A stretch of 64,000 bases of DNA from Patagioenas fasciata (GCF_037038585.1 NC_092525.1:17154867-17218866), one strand, 5' to 3'. Shown: positions 28,401 through 42,281, counted from the first letter of the stretch. Notes: generated from the letters alone by a model not told the origin. Made by a program: numbers and translations.

Positions 28401-30198
28401 CTGTGCTGGATGAGCACTGGTGCTGACAGGCATGACTACCCCCCCAAAATCCACTCTACAACACACAATTTCTTGCAACAGACATTGAGACCAGTTTCAT
28501 TTGTCATCTTTGAGCCATGCAGGAGATTAATTACTCCCTGCTTGATGCAGCATTTCAAACTCCCTTTGCTTTTGGACTCTATCTGACAAGAGGATACACA
28601 CCTTGAAAACGGAGCTTTCCAGGCGCAGCTCGGCTGGAGCCGCTGATCCACAACCCGTCATGCACACCATGGGCACTGCTCACACAAAAGCACCGCTTTC
28701 ATGGCTACACCCCTAAGCCCACAATAAACAGACTTTTTTTTCCCCACAAATAAAGTCATTGCCAAGGAATATACTATCTGGCTCTGCTCTGTTTAACTGA
28801 AAAATTTGCTAGGACTGAATTACTATAGCCTGTATTAAATGTTGAGATTATCGAACATGTGCTTGTACTGAATTAATATTTTATCGCTCCTGGGTCCTGT
28901 GTGGGCTGGCTGTTCTCCTGGAGTGCTTTAGCACCATGGAAACGTTGGGAGATATTTTCTCTTAATTGCATGAATGGTTGACAGATAACAGTACAGTACC
29001 ATGGAATTAAGCCCCGATTGCTAATGAATTCTGATGAGCTGCTAGGCTGTTTCTGTTGTTTTAATTTTATTTTTAAACCTGGCAACATCTGTCCTTGTCC
29101 ATTATAACTTCTAAAAGCTTTAATGTCAGTAGGTAATGTATCTGTATGACAGGTAATGTATAATTATTACAATTACGACTCATGCAAGGTGAGCCCTTTA
29201 AACTAAAGGGAGAATTTCAGTTAAGAAATAAAAGAATAAAAATCACCTGAGTGATCAAAAACTAATGAAATTTTTCTTTTCTTTTAATTTTTATTTTTGT
29301 GGCAAGGTTAATTCAATATATAATAGCCCCTTGGCTTTAGAATTGTCAATAAAAGACTGTTCAAACACTGTTATTCAAAACTATTGTCAGTAAACACAGG
29401 TAGCTGGTTATAAATCAATTTTTTTTATTTCTCAGGTTAGAATTGTTCAATAGCTTGTAGGACAGAGCCCTAGAAATCACTGAGCATTATTATATAATGA
29501 AGCAGTCTTGCAGAACACCTTTTTTTTTTAAGCATAGTTGCTGCATGATTCACCCTACAGTAACTGTTCAAAATGCAGATTATATCTTTGCAAGAACATT
29601 TTATCTGCCCATGTAAGTTTGTGACACACGCTCCCTGCATCACTTGCTCTGCATTACAGGGGGTTTCCAGAGTGTCCTGAGTACATTTGCCCAACCACCT
29701 GCTACTGATGGAGAGCAAACTGCATTATAGTAATTAACCCTAAAAATACAAACAAAAGGCAACTGCATTCTGCAAACGAGAAGAGACATAGTACCAAAAT
29801 TAAGCACAGCACCAGTCCCTTTTGCATGCCACAGTACAATCTACTGCTAAAATTGCTTGATAGTATGCTTTAAGTGTTATATCACCACAGCTGTACAGAG
29901 CCTTTGCCCCAAATTAAACACCATACTCTGAGCCTAATCTGTATCCACATACCATTTCAAGGATCTACTGGTACTCAAAAGTTTTCTTGGCACTTTAAAC
30001 ATGGCAAGCTCTAAAATATTTTCAAAATACTTTCCAAATTTTAATCAGATCACATATGGAGACACTGAACTCTGCTTACAGGTGACAGACAGTCTGGAAG
30101 GGATTGACGGATTTTTATTCACTCTGCCTGTTTAAGAGCAGGGAAACAGAACACACGTGATAAAGGGGCAGGTTTGAGAGCTGGGAGATCGTAGGGTC

Positions 30199-30310
30199 AT
30201 TGTTGAGTTTTGTTGTTGTTTTGTTTGTGTGTGTTGTTGTTTAGGGGTTTTTTGTTTGTTGGGGGGGGGGGGGGGTGTGTGCATGTGGTTTGTTTGTTTG
30301 TTTTTTAATT
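30199..30310. repeat. G/T-rich low-complexity patch with G15 run
   Basis: Mixed TTG, TTTG and GT repeats surround an uninterrupted run of 15 G at 30,261-30,275, followed by GTGTGTGC and (GTTT)n. The strand asymmetry is extreme (almost no A or C on the + strand). On the minus strand it yields a meaningless Q/P/K-rich frame. Confidence 0.9.
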
Positions 30311-33300
30311 GAGATGGATTTAAGCCAAATGTCCAATTTGAAATGAGCTGTTTCTGAAAAGCCCACACAATTCCAGTTCTATACTTGGGTTTAGATCCAA
30401 TTTTGTCACTGTGCCCTGTTTTAAACATGCAGCAGTAAAGCCTGGATCTACTCAGAATCTCAGATTTCTAGTGTTCAAAATCTGGATTTGAGCTACACAC
30501 TCTGAACCCATCTCTGCTACCAGCAAGGGACAGTACCTAAACAAAGGTGCTAGGACAGACAGACTATGGGATATCCATCCCCTGCTCCCCACGTCCCCAG
30601 GCAGCAGTGCCCAGCTGTCCAACAGGTGCTGCTGACCCCAGTAACAACATGACATAATGCAGGTTGCCCATTTTCATATTTCTCCACCTGTGCACAGATA
30701 TATGAATAAAAACCCACTCACATAGGAACACAGCACTGCTGAATCCTCATAGTCTTGCTTTAAGACAAAAGCAAGAGGCCTGAATTTTCTACAAGAGATG
30801 CTCACACATTCACAAACACACACAGGTTTACTCCAGCAAGGTTTCCACAGAGTCCTACAAGACAACATCTACATTTGAAAAAGTCTAAATTCAGTTAAGT
30901 AAGAGCTAAACACAGCCATGAACATTTCAGAATACATCTCTTGATTCTCTACAGTTGTTAAGAAAATGATACCACTATCTATATTTTAAAACACAGCAAA
31001 CTACCTTTAAAATGCTCATCTGTTGAAGGTAAAGTGTGATTTTTTTTTTTTCCATGAGAGTTATGGCCCAAAGAAGAAAAATTTTTTAATCAGCCAAACA
31101 AGCAAGTTCTATCTATTAATGAAACTGCAGGTGTTTCTCCTTTGCTTACAGGACTGTAGGTAAACATGTACGTTGGAACTGTCACTCTCCTGAGAGGGGA
31201 AGCCTCCCCAGAATAATAGTTTCCTATTTCCTTAAAATTTCATTTACATGAGGACAGAAGAGTCATGACCTAGAGGCTTCAGAAGCTGAACCGCCCTAAT
31301 CTGGCACTTCTAAATGTTCAAAGGGTTGCAGTGCTTAACTTGCACTGAAATCAAGAGTAGCTGTGAAGCTAAACCCTTGCATGCGCTTTGAAAGTGCAGG
31401 ATTAATGTAAATACTGCACAGCTTTGTCTGATCTCCAGTAGAAAAGTGTTTAACATGCTGTGTAGTTTCTATCCAGCCTCAATTCAGATTACAGATTTAA
31501 GTGGCATTGCTGCCAGTTCCCAAGTACAACCCCCATTAACAGCGATGTTAATGCCCTGCAAATGGTGTTAACATTAAAGAAACTATCGCACAAATGGAGA
31601 AATAGACCCCTCTGGGCAAAAAGCAGAGCTCAGGGCAGTGCTCAGCCTATGGACACCTATGACAGAGTCAGGTAAGCAGATATTTGTTCTGCACAGATGA
31701 AGCTGAAAATAAATGTAACTGGCAATGCAAGAGCAGGAGTCCTATATGAATGTGAGTAGTCTGGCACATTTCCACCAGCATCATTCAAGTTTAAAACAAA
31801 TGAATTTTCAGCATACTACTACACCACTTCTGGCACTGTTCAATCTGAGCACATATATCTAGTTTAAAACTAGAGTTGTTGGAAGTACATTATCAGGGGA
31901 AAAACTGGCTGAAAAGAGTGGATACCAAGCTAATTATCGAGGGGGCTGATTGTATTTCCTGTTATTGAAACAGCTCCAGACTGAAGACTGTTTGTGGGAG
32001 GTTTTTTGTTTGTTTGCTTTTTTGTTTTTGTTTTTAAGAGGTCTCCCATCAAAAAACATTTGGTATTTCATTACTTTTCCCATTCTACCTCGGGCAGAAA
32101 AGAGAGTACCTATAATTTTTAAATACAAGCCCAGAGGGACAAACCTCAGTTTGCAGCACTTAACCTGGAGTTCAGGCACTTGTAGGAGACAGATGAGAGC
32201 TCCCAGGTGGAACAAGGACCTGACCTCCATCTACCATCATCTCTATGCTGCTGACAATTCGGCAGGGGGCATCTCCAAGTCATTCCTGGTTTACTGCTCA
32301 GAAGTATTCACCTGAAACAGACACTGAAGAAAAGCCAGGGCATGGATCTCCCAGACTGGCTGGACAAGGAGACTGGAACAACAGAATTTTGAAGGAAAGA
32401 TGCACTTGAGCCACATGACTAAGGTGAGAGGAGCCAGACTGCAGAGAGGGACACAAAGGTTCATATTTATTAGGATACACCATCAAATGAGGTCCAACAT
32501 GAGACTATTACACACTTCCTGCTGTCCTCTGGAGCAGTTCCCAACTCCATCATGTTGGTCTCCTTGCTGATCTGTCCTTCTCCTTCCATTCTTCCTGGGC
32601 TCTCCGGTTATTCAGAATATTCCTCCTAACCCAGCTGTTCACACAGACATCACCAAGCCCATCGCCTCCTCAGCTGCCCCAACAGCTGCCACTAAACCTG
32701 GAGCAGTCCAAGAATTTCTTCGTGTTCTCGAGCTCGTCAGCTCAGTTAATGGTTGAGCAATTCTATCAAAATCTGCTCTGCTGAAATGGAGAGATTATAT
32801 TTAGCCTTCTACTTAAGCAAAATAACCTACTACTTCATGAAGGTCATTTTTAACAACAAGCTCGAACAGTTTTAGAATACCATCTCTTTTTGAGCCAGTG
32901 AATATTTATTTTAAAAAATTGCTGGCTAGAAACTGCATAGTTGTAATGTGATAAAAAGAAAACCAGCTGATAATAGAGCACAGTGACCTAGAAAAAAAAA
33001 TTTAGAAGACGGACATTTTTGTCCATAGCTTATGAGCAAATTAAGTACAAACATTTGAAAAAGTTCAACTCCATACAGTTAATTCAAACCCTACTCATGG
33101 TAAATTACTCTGTAGCGTTGCTATGAGTCCATGGCAAGTATACAAGGGTTGCATTGACAGAATGCTCATGGAAATTACAGTCAGTGCTAGAGCCTGCACA
33201 GCCAGGGTAGTGCTGTTCCTGACCCAAACAGTGAACTGTTACACAAAAATGCCTTTTTTTAATGTACATTGAAATTAACTTTCATATTAATGCAGAGTAC

Positions 33301-35085
33301 ATGAGAAGCAGTATGATCAACTGCACAATACTTTATTTTAGCTTTACAAGTACTAGCACATATGAAGGTCAGAATCATTAAGCAACACAATTGAAGTGTA
33401 CACAAATGGCTTCCTTGGGGCCATGGGGCAAGGGAGAGGAGGCACAAAAGCCTCAGCAGCATCCCTCTCATCACAGCTAGAGGAACTGGTATGTTAACTG
33501 GGTGGACATCTATCAAGCCTCACACATCTCCAGTGCATTAATCCTGACTTGGTTTTACATGGTCACTTTGTTCCTTCCATCTTCCCTCCAGGTTTTTTTC
33601 TTAGAGCCTGTTGTTCCTAATCAAATCATGGTGATTTTCAAGTGGTTTTGTTTCTATTTAGAAGACTTAATTTTGTCTGCATTAGCTCTCCAAGAAAAAT
33701 ACCTGCATAAATAAGGTCTACCTTCTAGAAACTTTCTGCATGCACATCACCCATGGATCAGGATTTCAAGGACTTTTCAATTACTACTACTTCTGAGAAT
33801 TCTTTGGCTATTCCCCAGACTTTCAGGAAGGCTTTTGTATCCTTAGAGGCCCTGAAACTTATTTGGCCAAGGAGATCTGGACCATATCAGGTACTTGAGG
33901 AGCTCGGGGACCACACACAGCAGCTACTGCTCCTGAGCATCACTGCATGAATCATCCTCCCCGAGCAAGATGGTTTCCAGGCTGCCGAGCAAAATATCTT
34001 TGCAGATTTCAGCCTATGCCAACATTAATTTGAACTAATACATTGCTCAGAACATGATGCCTAAACCACCTTTTTACAAACAAAAACTTCAATTTTATAA
34101 AAGTATTACTAATGACTCAGTGTTCATAAGTTCTCCTTGGAAAAAAAAGTATAATCTCTTTTCACTTATATGGACAAAGTAGCAATAAGCCACTAAATAC
34201 AGTGAAAATATTAGATGTAAAGAACTGGGAAGCTGGCAATAATAGCCTTGCTACTGTACAACAGACCTGTTGTGTATTGATGACATAGTACTATCACACC
34301 CCGGCTGCAAAAGTAACATGAAAATCGCGTGAACATTTGTTAAAAAAAGTCAGCATATTACCATTAAGTTGCATTTAACAAATAAAGCAGCTTTAAGGGC
34401 CCTATTTGGTCTTAGAAACCAACTTTCCAGGATCATATCAAAAGCAACACCGCCACCGTGTGGCAAAAATCGGTCACACCACAGAAAGCGATAAATACAG
34501 GACTCGGGTCCAGAAAACCTGGGCTTGCTCCATTTCCCCAACAGCCAGACATCCTACAGCAGGTTCCCGAATTCACTTGAAGCAAGCAAGGTTTCCTGCG
34601 GGTATATATGGACCTCTGCTGTTTTCTCCCTGTGTAGTACAGGGCGTTGTACTTTAAACCCAGCGTTGTGGATTTCTTGTCTGCTTTGACTTTCTAGATT
34701 AGATTGCAGTTGTGCCCAGTCTCCACTACATTTTTCAGGTATTAATAGATACAAGACTGCAGGTATCATACAAAGTATGCATGTGCCTTTGGAGGAAACA
34801 GGGAACACACTATCAATAACCATCTGTCTGGGAACACAGCTCATGTGCTAGAATGGATATTTAACTGATCTCATACCCAGCAAGCAATTATTCACCAGTG
34901 GGAAATGTATCCTGATGTGGTTAGATCCAGGACACTAATTAGGCAGCAAAATCCTAGTGATTTCTTATCTCATCCATGAGTTTCCCAAACCTCTCTGCAG
35001 AAACTGGTAGTATTTGAAAAGACCATGGACTATTCCCAAGAACAATTTGTGCTTTGTGTTTTCTTGATATGTTCTCCCATTGTTG

Positions 35086-35111
35086 TTTTTTTTTTTTTTT
35101 TTTTTTTTTTT
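35086..35111. repeat. Poly(T) tract, 26 bases
   Basis: An uninterrupted T26 run is followed by GTGGGTTGG. It is a simple homopolymer that is likely length-variable. Confidence 0.92.
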
Positions 35112-38100
35112 GTGGGTTGGTTTGTTTGATTTTTCCAAGCTGTTTGGATCTTCCAAATCTTTTTACTAGGTCAAGAAATAACTGTATTTCAATTATTTAA
35201 TTAAAACAGTACAGCCTCAGATGATGGAAGCAGCACGACTAACACCAGAGTAACAACCTTGCGGCTGTGTGCATGCAAAAGCCGCTCACTTTGTGCTGAA
35301 GTCCTTTAGACACTACAGAAGATGTATTAATAGGAAAATCCAGAAAAAAGAAATCACTAAATATTTAGTTATATTTCCTATCAATCAAGACAGTTTCTTC
35401 CTTGGTTCCTGCCAACATCTCCTTTCCCGCCTGTTGTTTAACATGCCTGACAGCTGCCACCTTCCACTCCAGGAGCATCTGCATTTCAGAGACTGCAGAG
35501 AATGAGTGAAGCACCACGAATCATGATGAAGGGCTGAAAACATGTACAATATTCATGTTTCCCCAGTGCTTCCAAATACCATTACAATGAAAACTCCAGT
35601 CTGAGCATTCTCCCATTCTGATGTAAGTACCTGCCTTTCACCAACAGCCAAGAGTTGTGAATACATATGTAAAACAACCACATTCCATATGCCATCCCAT
35701 CCTTTGATCTTTTGAGCAACTGCCTTCCAAATTGCCGCACTGTGGAGCATTTTAATGTATACTTTGTACAAGCAGTTACGACCAAACGAATGATTTAGTA
35801 ACAAAATGTTTGGAGTAAACCAATTGAGTAAAACTGCATAGGGCATGTGCAATCAGCCCAGATTTGAGCAACAGCTGCTACACATTTGTAGAATAATGGA
35901 TCTGATGAACTAATTTGTGAGAAGAACTGGGCACAGCTGTGATGCAGCTCACAAACCAAAAGCAACAAATTGTAAGCAACTGCAGGAAAGGATTTTCAGA
36001 CCAACTTCACTAAAATTGTATGTAGTTGGGTTTGATTTTTTTCTTTTTTTTAATTAAATAGTTTGGCGGACAAAGGAACCAGGGAGAAAATGCCTCTATC
36101 TGAAGTAATTGCTATTTAAAGATCTGTAGCAGAGTCAGAAAATCAGTTTTCTTTTAAAGTACAGGAGTAACTCAGAGTTCAATGAAAGCTACATGAACAA
36201 ATAGACACCTTGAAGGCAAATTCTGAGTTCTTCCAGAGAAACACCATAGATGCTTAACATATCAAGTACAGATATTAAACTTTCATTTGCTGCTACACCC
36301 AAAAGGAAGCTATAGTTTGCACCTACCCTTCAAAAAATCATCTCAACAGTGGATGTCACACAACACAGGGTTCACCAGATTTGCATAAAGCTGTTAGAGA
36401 CGCACCTGCCAGTGGATTGTTACAAGTTCAGTGCCATGTAAAAATAACTATGCCAAAGTTATCAGTAAAAGAGCATACAAATAAAACTCTATTTTAAAAA
36501 GATCCAAGTTAAAATAATATTGTTGCATCCATTCAGAAGTACATTTCCAGCAAGCAAAGCCAAACCCAAATCATGCAGACACACACAACATTGGATCAAC
36601 AGACAGGATGAGTTAAAAATCAACTCCATAGAAAGGGTCCTTGCTAACTGACACAGCACCGATCAGTGCCTCCTGGCATCACCCCACACCTACAGATTGC
36701 CACACCAAGGTGTTCCACGGTGCCCAGCCAGCAGCCCCCACGCTGCACTGGTGTGGGACTCTGCACTGCCTCCTTCCTCTCTTCACTTTATAATGAGCTA
36801 CAATTCTCTACTCATCTTTACTCCCTTCCACAAAAATACTGATCCAAACCCCGTGTAGTTATCTGTTTTCCACCTATTTTCATCTGCTTTACTCAGAAAG
36901 TAAATAGATATTCAGCCTTCCTAGATAAAGTTGTTGGATAATTAGAAGCATTGCCAGTTTTTCATTTCATCACATATTTTTGAAGACCTAATAGATAAGC
37001 ATAAGCAAGGATGGCAAAAGGCACTGGAATTTCCATTAAAAAAATCCATATAACAAGGGAGTTTATTAGAATAGTTGTAACCACAATGATTTAAGAACTG
37101 TTTTTCAGAGAGAAGATAAATATCCAGAGCAACCTGGAAGAAAGAGTCCAGCCAGCCCTGTGCTACAGTGAACAGGCTGGATCTCACACTGAGCAAACAC
37201 AGAAACAACACAGTAGAGTAAGCAACCTCAGTTCTCATACTGTGCACCTGAGCTAGCAAGAAAACACCTCCGCTGAGTCCCTTCACTAAACTATGCTTAA
37301 CAGACACTATTTAATTAAGTCTTAAGCCCAATGACCAAGGGGAAAAAAGCATTAATTAACACATCATAATGCAGTACATAAAAAAACTTTGACAAGAGAA
37401 TAAAAAAATATATGAAGTCAAAGCAAAAGGGCTCTAATTTAGGATTGGTTCAAAAACACCTCAAGCCTCACACTGTCTATGTTAATTAAGTGTATTTGAA
37501 GCCAGGACTTCTCATATCTATACATACCAAGGCTTTATTTACAGTCAGAGCTTCAGATACATAGTATCAATACTTAACAATCTCAGGTACAGCCACTGAA
37601 ATAGATATTGCTAGGGTATTTCTGGATGCAATATCTTCGAATCCTATTAAAAATAAAATAGGTTTTCATTAAAGCTGCAGCCTTCATTTAAGATGGTTGC
37701 AAGCACTAGTTGTTAATTATAGATTAAACATCCCTGCAAGACTTTGAAACTGTACTTGAAACTAACCCAAATAAACTAAACTCCAAACTCAGTGTTCCCA
37801 AACATTGAAAGATCACACAACTTCACACACGTTTTAATTGTTTGCACGTAACTAACATTACATGAATTTTCTCTTGCAGAAAGGCTCTATGTGCACATCA
37901 TTCTATAGCAGTATAATGCTCATCTCACAACTTCTCCAGCTATAGCCACTTACGCTATTACACGTGATCCTTTCATCCACTTGATAGATTTTTTTCTTTT
38001 ATAACAATAATAACAACAAATACATGGCTACTAGTTATTTCTACACTAAGTGTTCCAAACGCACATTCTTAACATTCTTACTTGGCTCAAAGTTCAGAGC

Positions 38101-39288
38101 TATTTACATTCTTGAAATAATAATATAAACACAGCTCCTATGAGGTTTTTAGGTCACATAGCCATAAAAACTGATGCTATTAAAGACTTTAAGGTTTTTC
38201 TTCATGACTTCTACAAAACATCAGCACATTTTTCATAAACTGCTGAAGAATATTTCAAACCTTGTGCTGGTAACGAGGGAACTGAGTAACATTTTCCTAC
38301 CTGGTATCACAATGGTTTACAATCCAAGGGATCACTGAGAGGCAAAGTACTGAAAGAGCTCTAGCAGGGACCATTTCGGGCCAATGGTGGCTTTATGGAC
38401 TGTGCGTTACTGCTATTAACCAACCCCACCCTCAGCAGATGGGATGCACTGAGGTTAATGATGAAGGGCAGAGCTCTGAGCAGCTCACCAGGCTCTTGTT
38501 AACTCATTAAGAAGGGAGGAGGTCGAGGGCTGAGTAAATGCATCGGATAATATGAAAATTTAGTGAGGAAAGGTGCAGGGTGTTTCTCAGTACCTGCGAG
38601 GTACAAGCAGAACAGGATTGGAGCTGCCATCATTAGGAGGAAGAAAATAACCAGGTGCTCACGTTGTCTGAGGCTGTGGTGATGGTACATTGAATTCCTC
38701 ATCACATGTGGGAGAGAGCAAAGCATGAGGGGAACCTGAGTTACTGAGGGGCAGGGCCAGCGATCTTAAGTAATCACTCAAGGCTGAACAACAGCAGGAT
38801 TTATCCTATTTGTTTGGTTTGGTTTTTATGCACTACTGTGTAAAACCTCCCCTTGATGCGGCTTTTTGTACAAGCTACTGACTCTACACATGGCAAAGTT
38901 TAGCAGGAGTAGAAAAAGATATGGTTGCAAACTGAGGTTCTTCTTTTCTCTCAAATTCTTGCACATGCATTTTCATTGTAACCTTTGCAGGCATTCTTGT
39001 CTATTCTTCTTCTCCACCAACCCTCCTGAAAAGTGTCTGCACTCTCACTATAACAGTACAGCCCTTCCATCTCCAGAAAGCAGCGAATCAGCTGAAATGT
39101 CATTATCTGAAAGCTGGTAAATTCTACAGAAATGCTTTTCTCAGAAAAAAGACGTCTTATAATGAAATGACAGTAATTGCTGCAGTTTGTCTTCAATGTG
39201 GATTTCTCCCCAAGGCACATCCTGTCAGGATTAGATTCTCTGTCTACAAAATGTTGCTCTTATAAAGTCTGTAAAATATGCTATTTAC

Positions 39289-39305
39289 AAAAAAAAAAAA
39301 AAAAA
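39289..39305. repeat. Poly(A) tract, 17 bases
   Basis: An uninterrupted A17 run sits in AT-rich intergenic DNA. No adjacent retroposed body is recognised. Confidence 0.9.
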
Positions 39306-42131
39306 TCCAGCCCTCAGTGTTTGATATCCTCAAAGAATGATGCATAATGTTCTTGGGGAAAAAAACAACTGCTTAAATATTTCATCCAGAAATGTAAACG
39401 GCTGAGTTCTGATCTTATTATCTCAATGATACAATGAGAATTTTGTGTTAAAGACTCACATCTTTCAACTGTTACACATTTTTATGTTTCCTGTTTCATT
39501 TTGCTAAATACCAGGCAATTTGTTTTGTCTACTGTCTGTTTTGGGATGTGGCTCCTCCCAAACCAAGTGGAATATGTATTTGTAAACATGTAAGTATTTG
39601 TATTCCTTAATGACAAATACAGAAAGCTTATGTTATCACTAGCAGTCTCCACAATCTATTCCCTCATGTTTAAAAAACACATTCTATTTAAACTTAAGGA
39701 CAAGAATGTTAATCTGCACTAAACATCAGGAGATCAATATTAAGTATTTCCCATTAGTTTTATTCCTATATCTAAAACCAGTAAAACAAAGTCCTACAGC
39801 ATACAGCAAACACCTCTTCCTTTTGTTTACACACACAGGGAAAAACAACCCAGCAGGACAACCATAAGCTTGATATTTTAAATGAACCCCATTAATCTCT
39901 ATTTATTTTACCTTCTACTGTTACTAGTAGCAGACACCAACATCAAGCAATTCTAAAGGGGAAGCAGAAAAGAACTATTTTTCCGGTTACTTTCCCTCAT
40001 GCATTTTGCAGAACTTTGTATATGATGAGTTACAGTGGTGCCCTCCTATAGCTAAACTGGTTTGGTATTTGTACAGGTACGCACTAGGAATTTGGAATTC
40101 TCTAATGAGAACAGGAAAGGAAAACACTGAAAGATAAAGAAGTCTCATTGTAAAGCCATAAGAATGGCTCTAAGAATAACTCTTGTAACCTGAAGGTACT
40201 CTCTGATCATTTCAAAACACTGTTTATATTTCCAGTTGATTGCATCTATTCACGACTGTGTGTAGATACACAGAACACCTGCCTCTCATTTTTCTTGCAT
40301 CAGAGAAACCTACAAGCAAGAGCAGACTTCAAATAGAATTATAAAAGCAGAAAGAACTCTAGTTTTTGTCTCCTAGGAAAGTAATTAAAACACTTTAGGC
40401 TACAACACTATAACACTGCTTACACTAGTATGGAGAAGACTGTAACATCTCCCAACTTATTCCAATTACCACTTCTACTGTATTTGCCAGACATGTCTCT
40501 AAAATCTCTTTACTTGATCTAACATATGAAGTTTTACAAAATATATTAGATCATCTATAGGCAGTAGGTTGAATGCAAATACTTCAAGCATTATATTTAA
40601 ATGACATGAGAGAGGGAGTACGGGAAGTAATCCATAGTGAAACCGTTAGAGTCATCACTTTCTGCAGGTTTTACTTGTGGAGATTTCCCGAAGATAATCA
40701 GTACATTGATTTATACTCTTGAATTTTTTTAAAGCCTGGGTTACTGGAAAAATCAATACCACTTTCTATCTTGGCAACCACTCATCGAGCGATTTTGTTA
40801 GAAAGGAAAACAGGAGGAGAGTTGTTGAAATATGTAAGTGATGAAGAGCACCTCTAAAAGTTTTGAATCTAGTGAGAGGATCCACATCTTTCTTCCTCTA
40901 ATCAGATGCAAAATGTAAGTAAAATAACACAGGTTCACTGAACTTTGAATTGTTTCCTATACTGACTCTAAAGTCAGGAACTGCTGACTCACCAGCAGGT
41001 GCCACAGCTCACAGATCTGAGAACAGTTATCAGCTCCTGCAACTAATTTCTTAAGCACATAAAAGCAGCATTGCCATCCCTCCTTTAGCTGGGGATGTGG
41101 CTGAGAAATTGCATTCCTCAGGGCTGCTCTAGTCCTGGGAGGCACTACTGAAGTTTTGTGTGTTTTGGTAATTTGGCTTTTTTATTTATGTTCTTTTTCC
41201 TAGGCTGCAGCTTTGGGTCTTATTGCTTAAATCCACTTGTCATGCTGGTTGTGTTTTTCTCACACTAGTGATGTTTTTATCCCTTTTATGAAAGTGTTTA
41301 AGGTATTTGTGCGTCTTTATTGGCTATAAAAGTAGTTTAAGTGATGAGTTCAAAATGTCTGAGCAAAGGATGGCTTTATCAAGATGAAATACTTGCAGGG
41401 TATTTATAGCTCCCAGGTTATAAGAATACTTGGCCTGCAGGTGCTGAGAAAGAACACTTTAGGGAAAAAAAAAAAAACAACAAACATGCAAAAGCTATGC
41501 TATTGCAATGTTTGTTAGGTTGTCTGTTAGGGCAGGGTTTTGCTGGTGTTGTTGTTGTCTAATTTGTTTGTTTTTTGGGTGGGGCACCTCTAGTATACCT
41601 GCACCTGTAAGAAATGCACGGGATGAAGCAAGGTAGCCGAAAGGAGCGTATTTACAGAAGCAGAGTGCACGCGTTGAAGCAGTTGTGTGCAAGCCATGTG
41701 CTGGCCTCCTAGGACCTAAGAAATGTACCAGCCACACCTGCCTCTGCGAGCGCTGTCTGCGAAACTGCTCTGAACGTCCAGCCACGTAACACGAGGTTTT
41801 TCCCCCGTATTTTACCCAATAAGTTTCTGAGCAGATGCGAGTTTTAAACCCGCTGTTGTATGTGTTTGTACACTCCAGCCCGCGGGACACAGCGCTCCCC
41901 GCCCGCATCCTAGGAGCGGCCATCGCCGACCGCCGGCAGGGGCTCCGTCCGTGTCACAGGGAGAAAGCAACAGCTTCAAACGGCTGTCTCTGAAGGTCTG
42001 GCGAGTGCCGCCACAGCTCTGCAGCCGCTCAGAAGGACACTGGTCGCCCCTCTTGGAGAGCAGATCCGAGACCCATAGCCTCTCCGGCCCGTCCCCTCAG
42101 GGACCAGGCAGAGCGCACGCGCCCGCCCCGT

Positions 42132-42136
42132 CCAAT
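42132..42136 (+). promoter_or_regulatory. DEPDC1: CCAAT box (putative NF-Y site)
   Basis: GTCCAATCCG matches the core NF-Y pentamer. It lies 98 bp upstream of the DEPDC1 ATG and 34 bp upstream of the CHR-like hexamer, close to the roughly one-site spacing common in cell-cycle promoters. Confidence 0.6.
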
Positions 42137-42165
42137 CCGCTGCCGCGGGCGGCTCGCGCAGCGAA

Positions 42166-42171
42166 TTCAAA
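42166..42171 (-). promoter_or_regulatory. DEPDC1: CHR-like cell-cycle element
   Basis: TTCAAA on the + strand is TTTGAA, the canonical CHR core, on the minus strand. On that strand it is preceded by a CCGCCCGCCG stretch, so a CDE-like GC-rich half-site lies at about the right distance. The reversed orientation relative to the gene is a caveat. Confidence 0.45.
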
Positions 42172-42233
42172 CGGCGGGCGGCCGTTGGGCTGCGTGAGGC
42201 GGGGGGGTGGTCCGAGGGGCTGCGCCCAGAGAC

Positions 42234-42281
42234 ATGGCGGCCCGGGCGGGCGGCCCGGGGCCGTACCGAGCCACGCAGCTG
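42234..42281 (+). CDS. DEPDC1: DEPDC1 coding exon 1
   Basis: Residues 1-16, [16 protein letters not shown], begin with GACATGG (G at +4) inside the CpG island. The donor is GTGAGA at 42,282 and the exon ends on a complete codon. The PGPYRAT core is the conserved part and the residues before it vary between species. Confidence 0.93.

Larger units (their letters stand above)
25428..41879. other. Gene-free, AT-rich intergenic DNA upstream of DEPDC1
   Basis: No supported protein gene or RNA gene. This is the most AT-rich part of the left flank, with few frames above 100 codons. It contains a G15 run inside a G/T-rich patch (about 30,199-30,310), a T26 run (35,086-35,111) and an A17 run (39,289-39,305). 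Stretches such as 28,780-29,090, with many homeodomain-like TAAT/ATTA cores, could be conserved non-coding elements, but that needs comparison with other genomes. Confidence 0.6.

Noticed and set aside
30132-30428. 98-codon minus-strand frame rich in Gln, Pro, Lys
   Set aside because: It is the translation of the G/T-rich simple repeat.
34452-34463. GCCACCGTGTGG, a CTCF-like core
   Set aside because: Two mismatches to the CTCF core in a single short site without flanking support; expected by chance in 64 kb.
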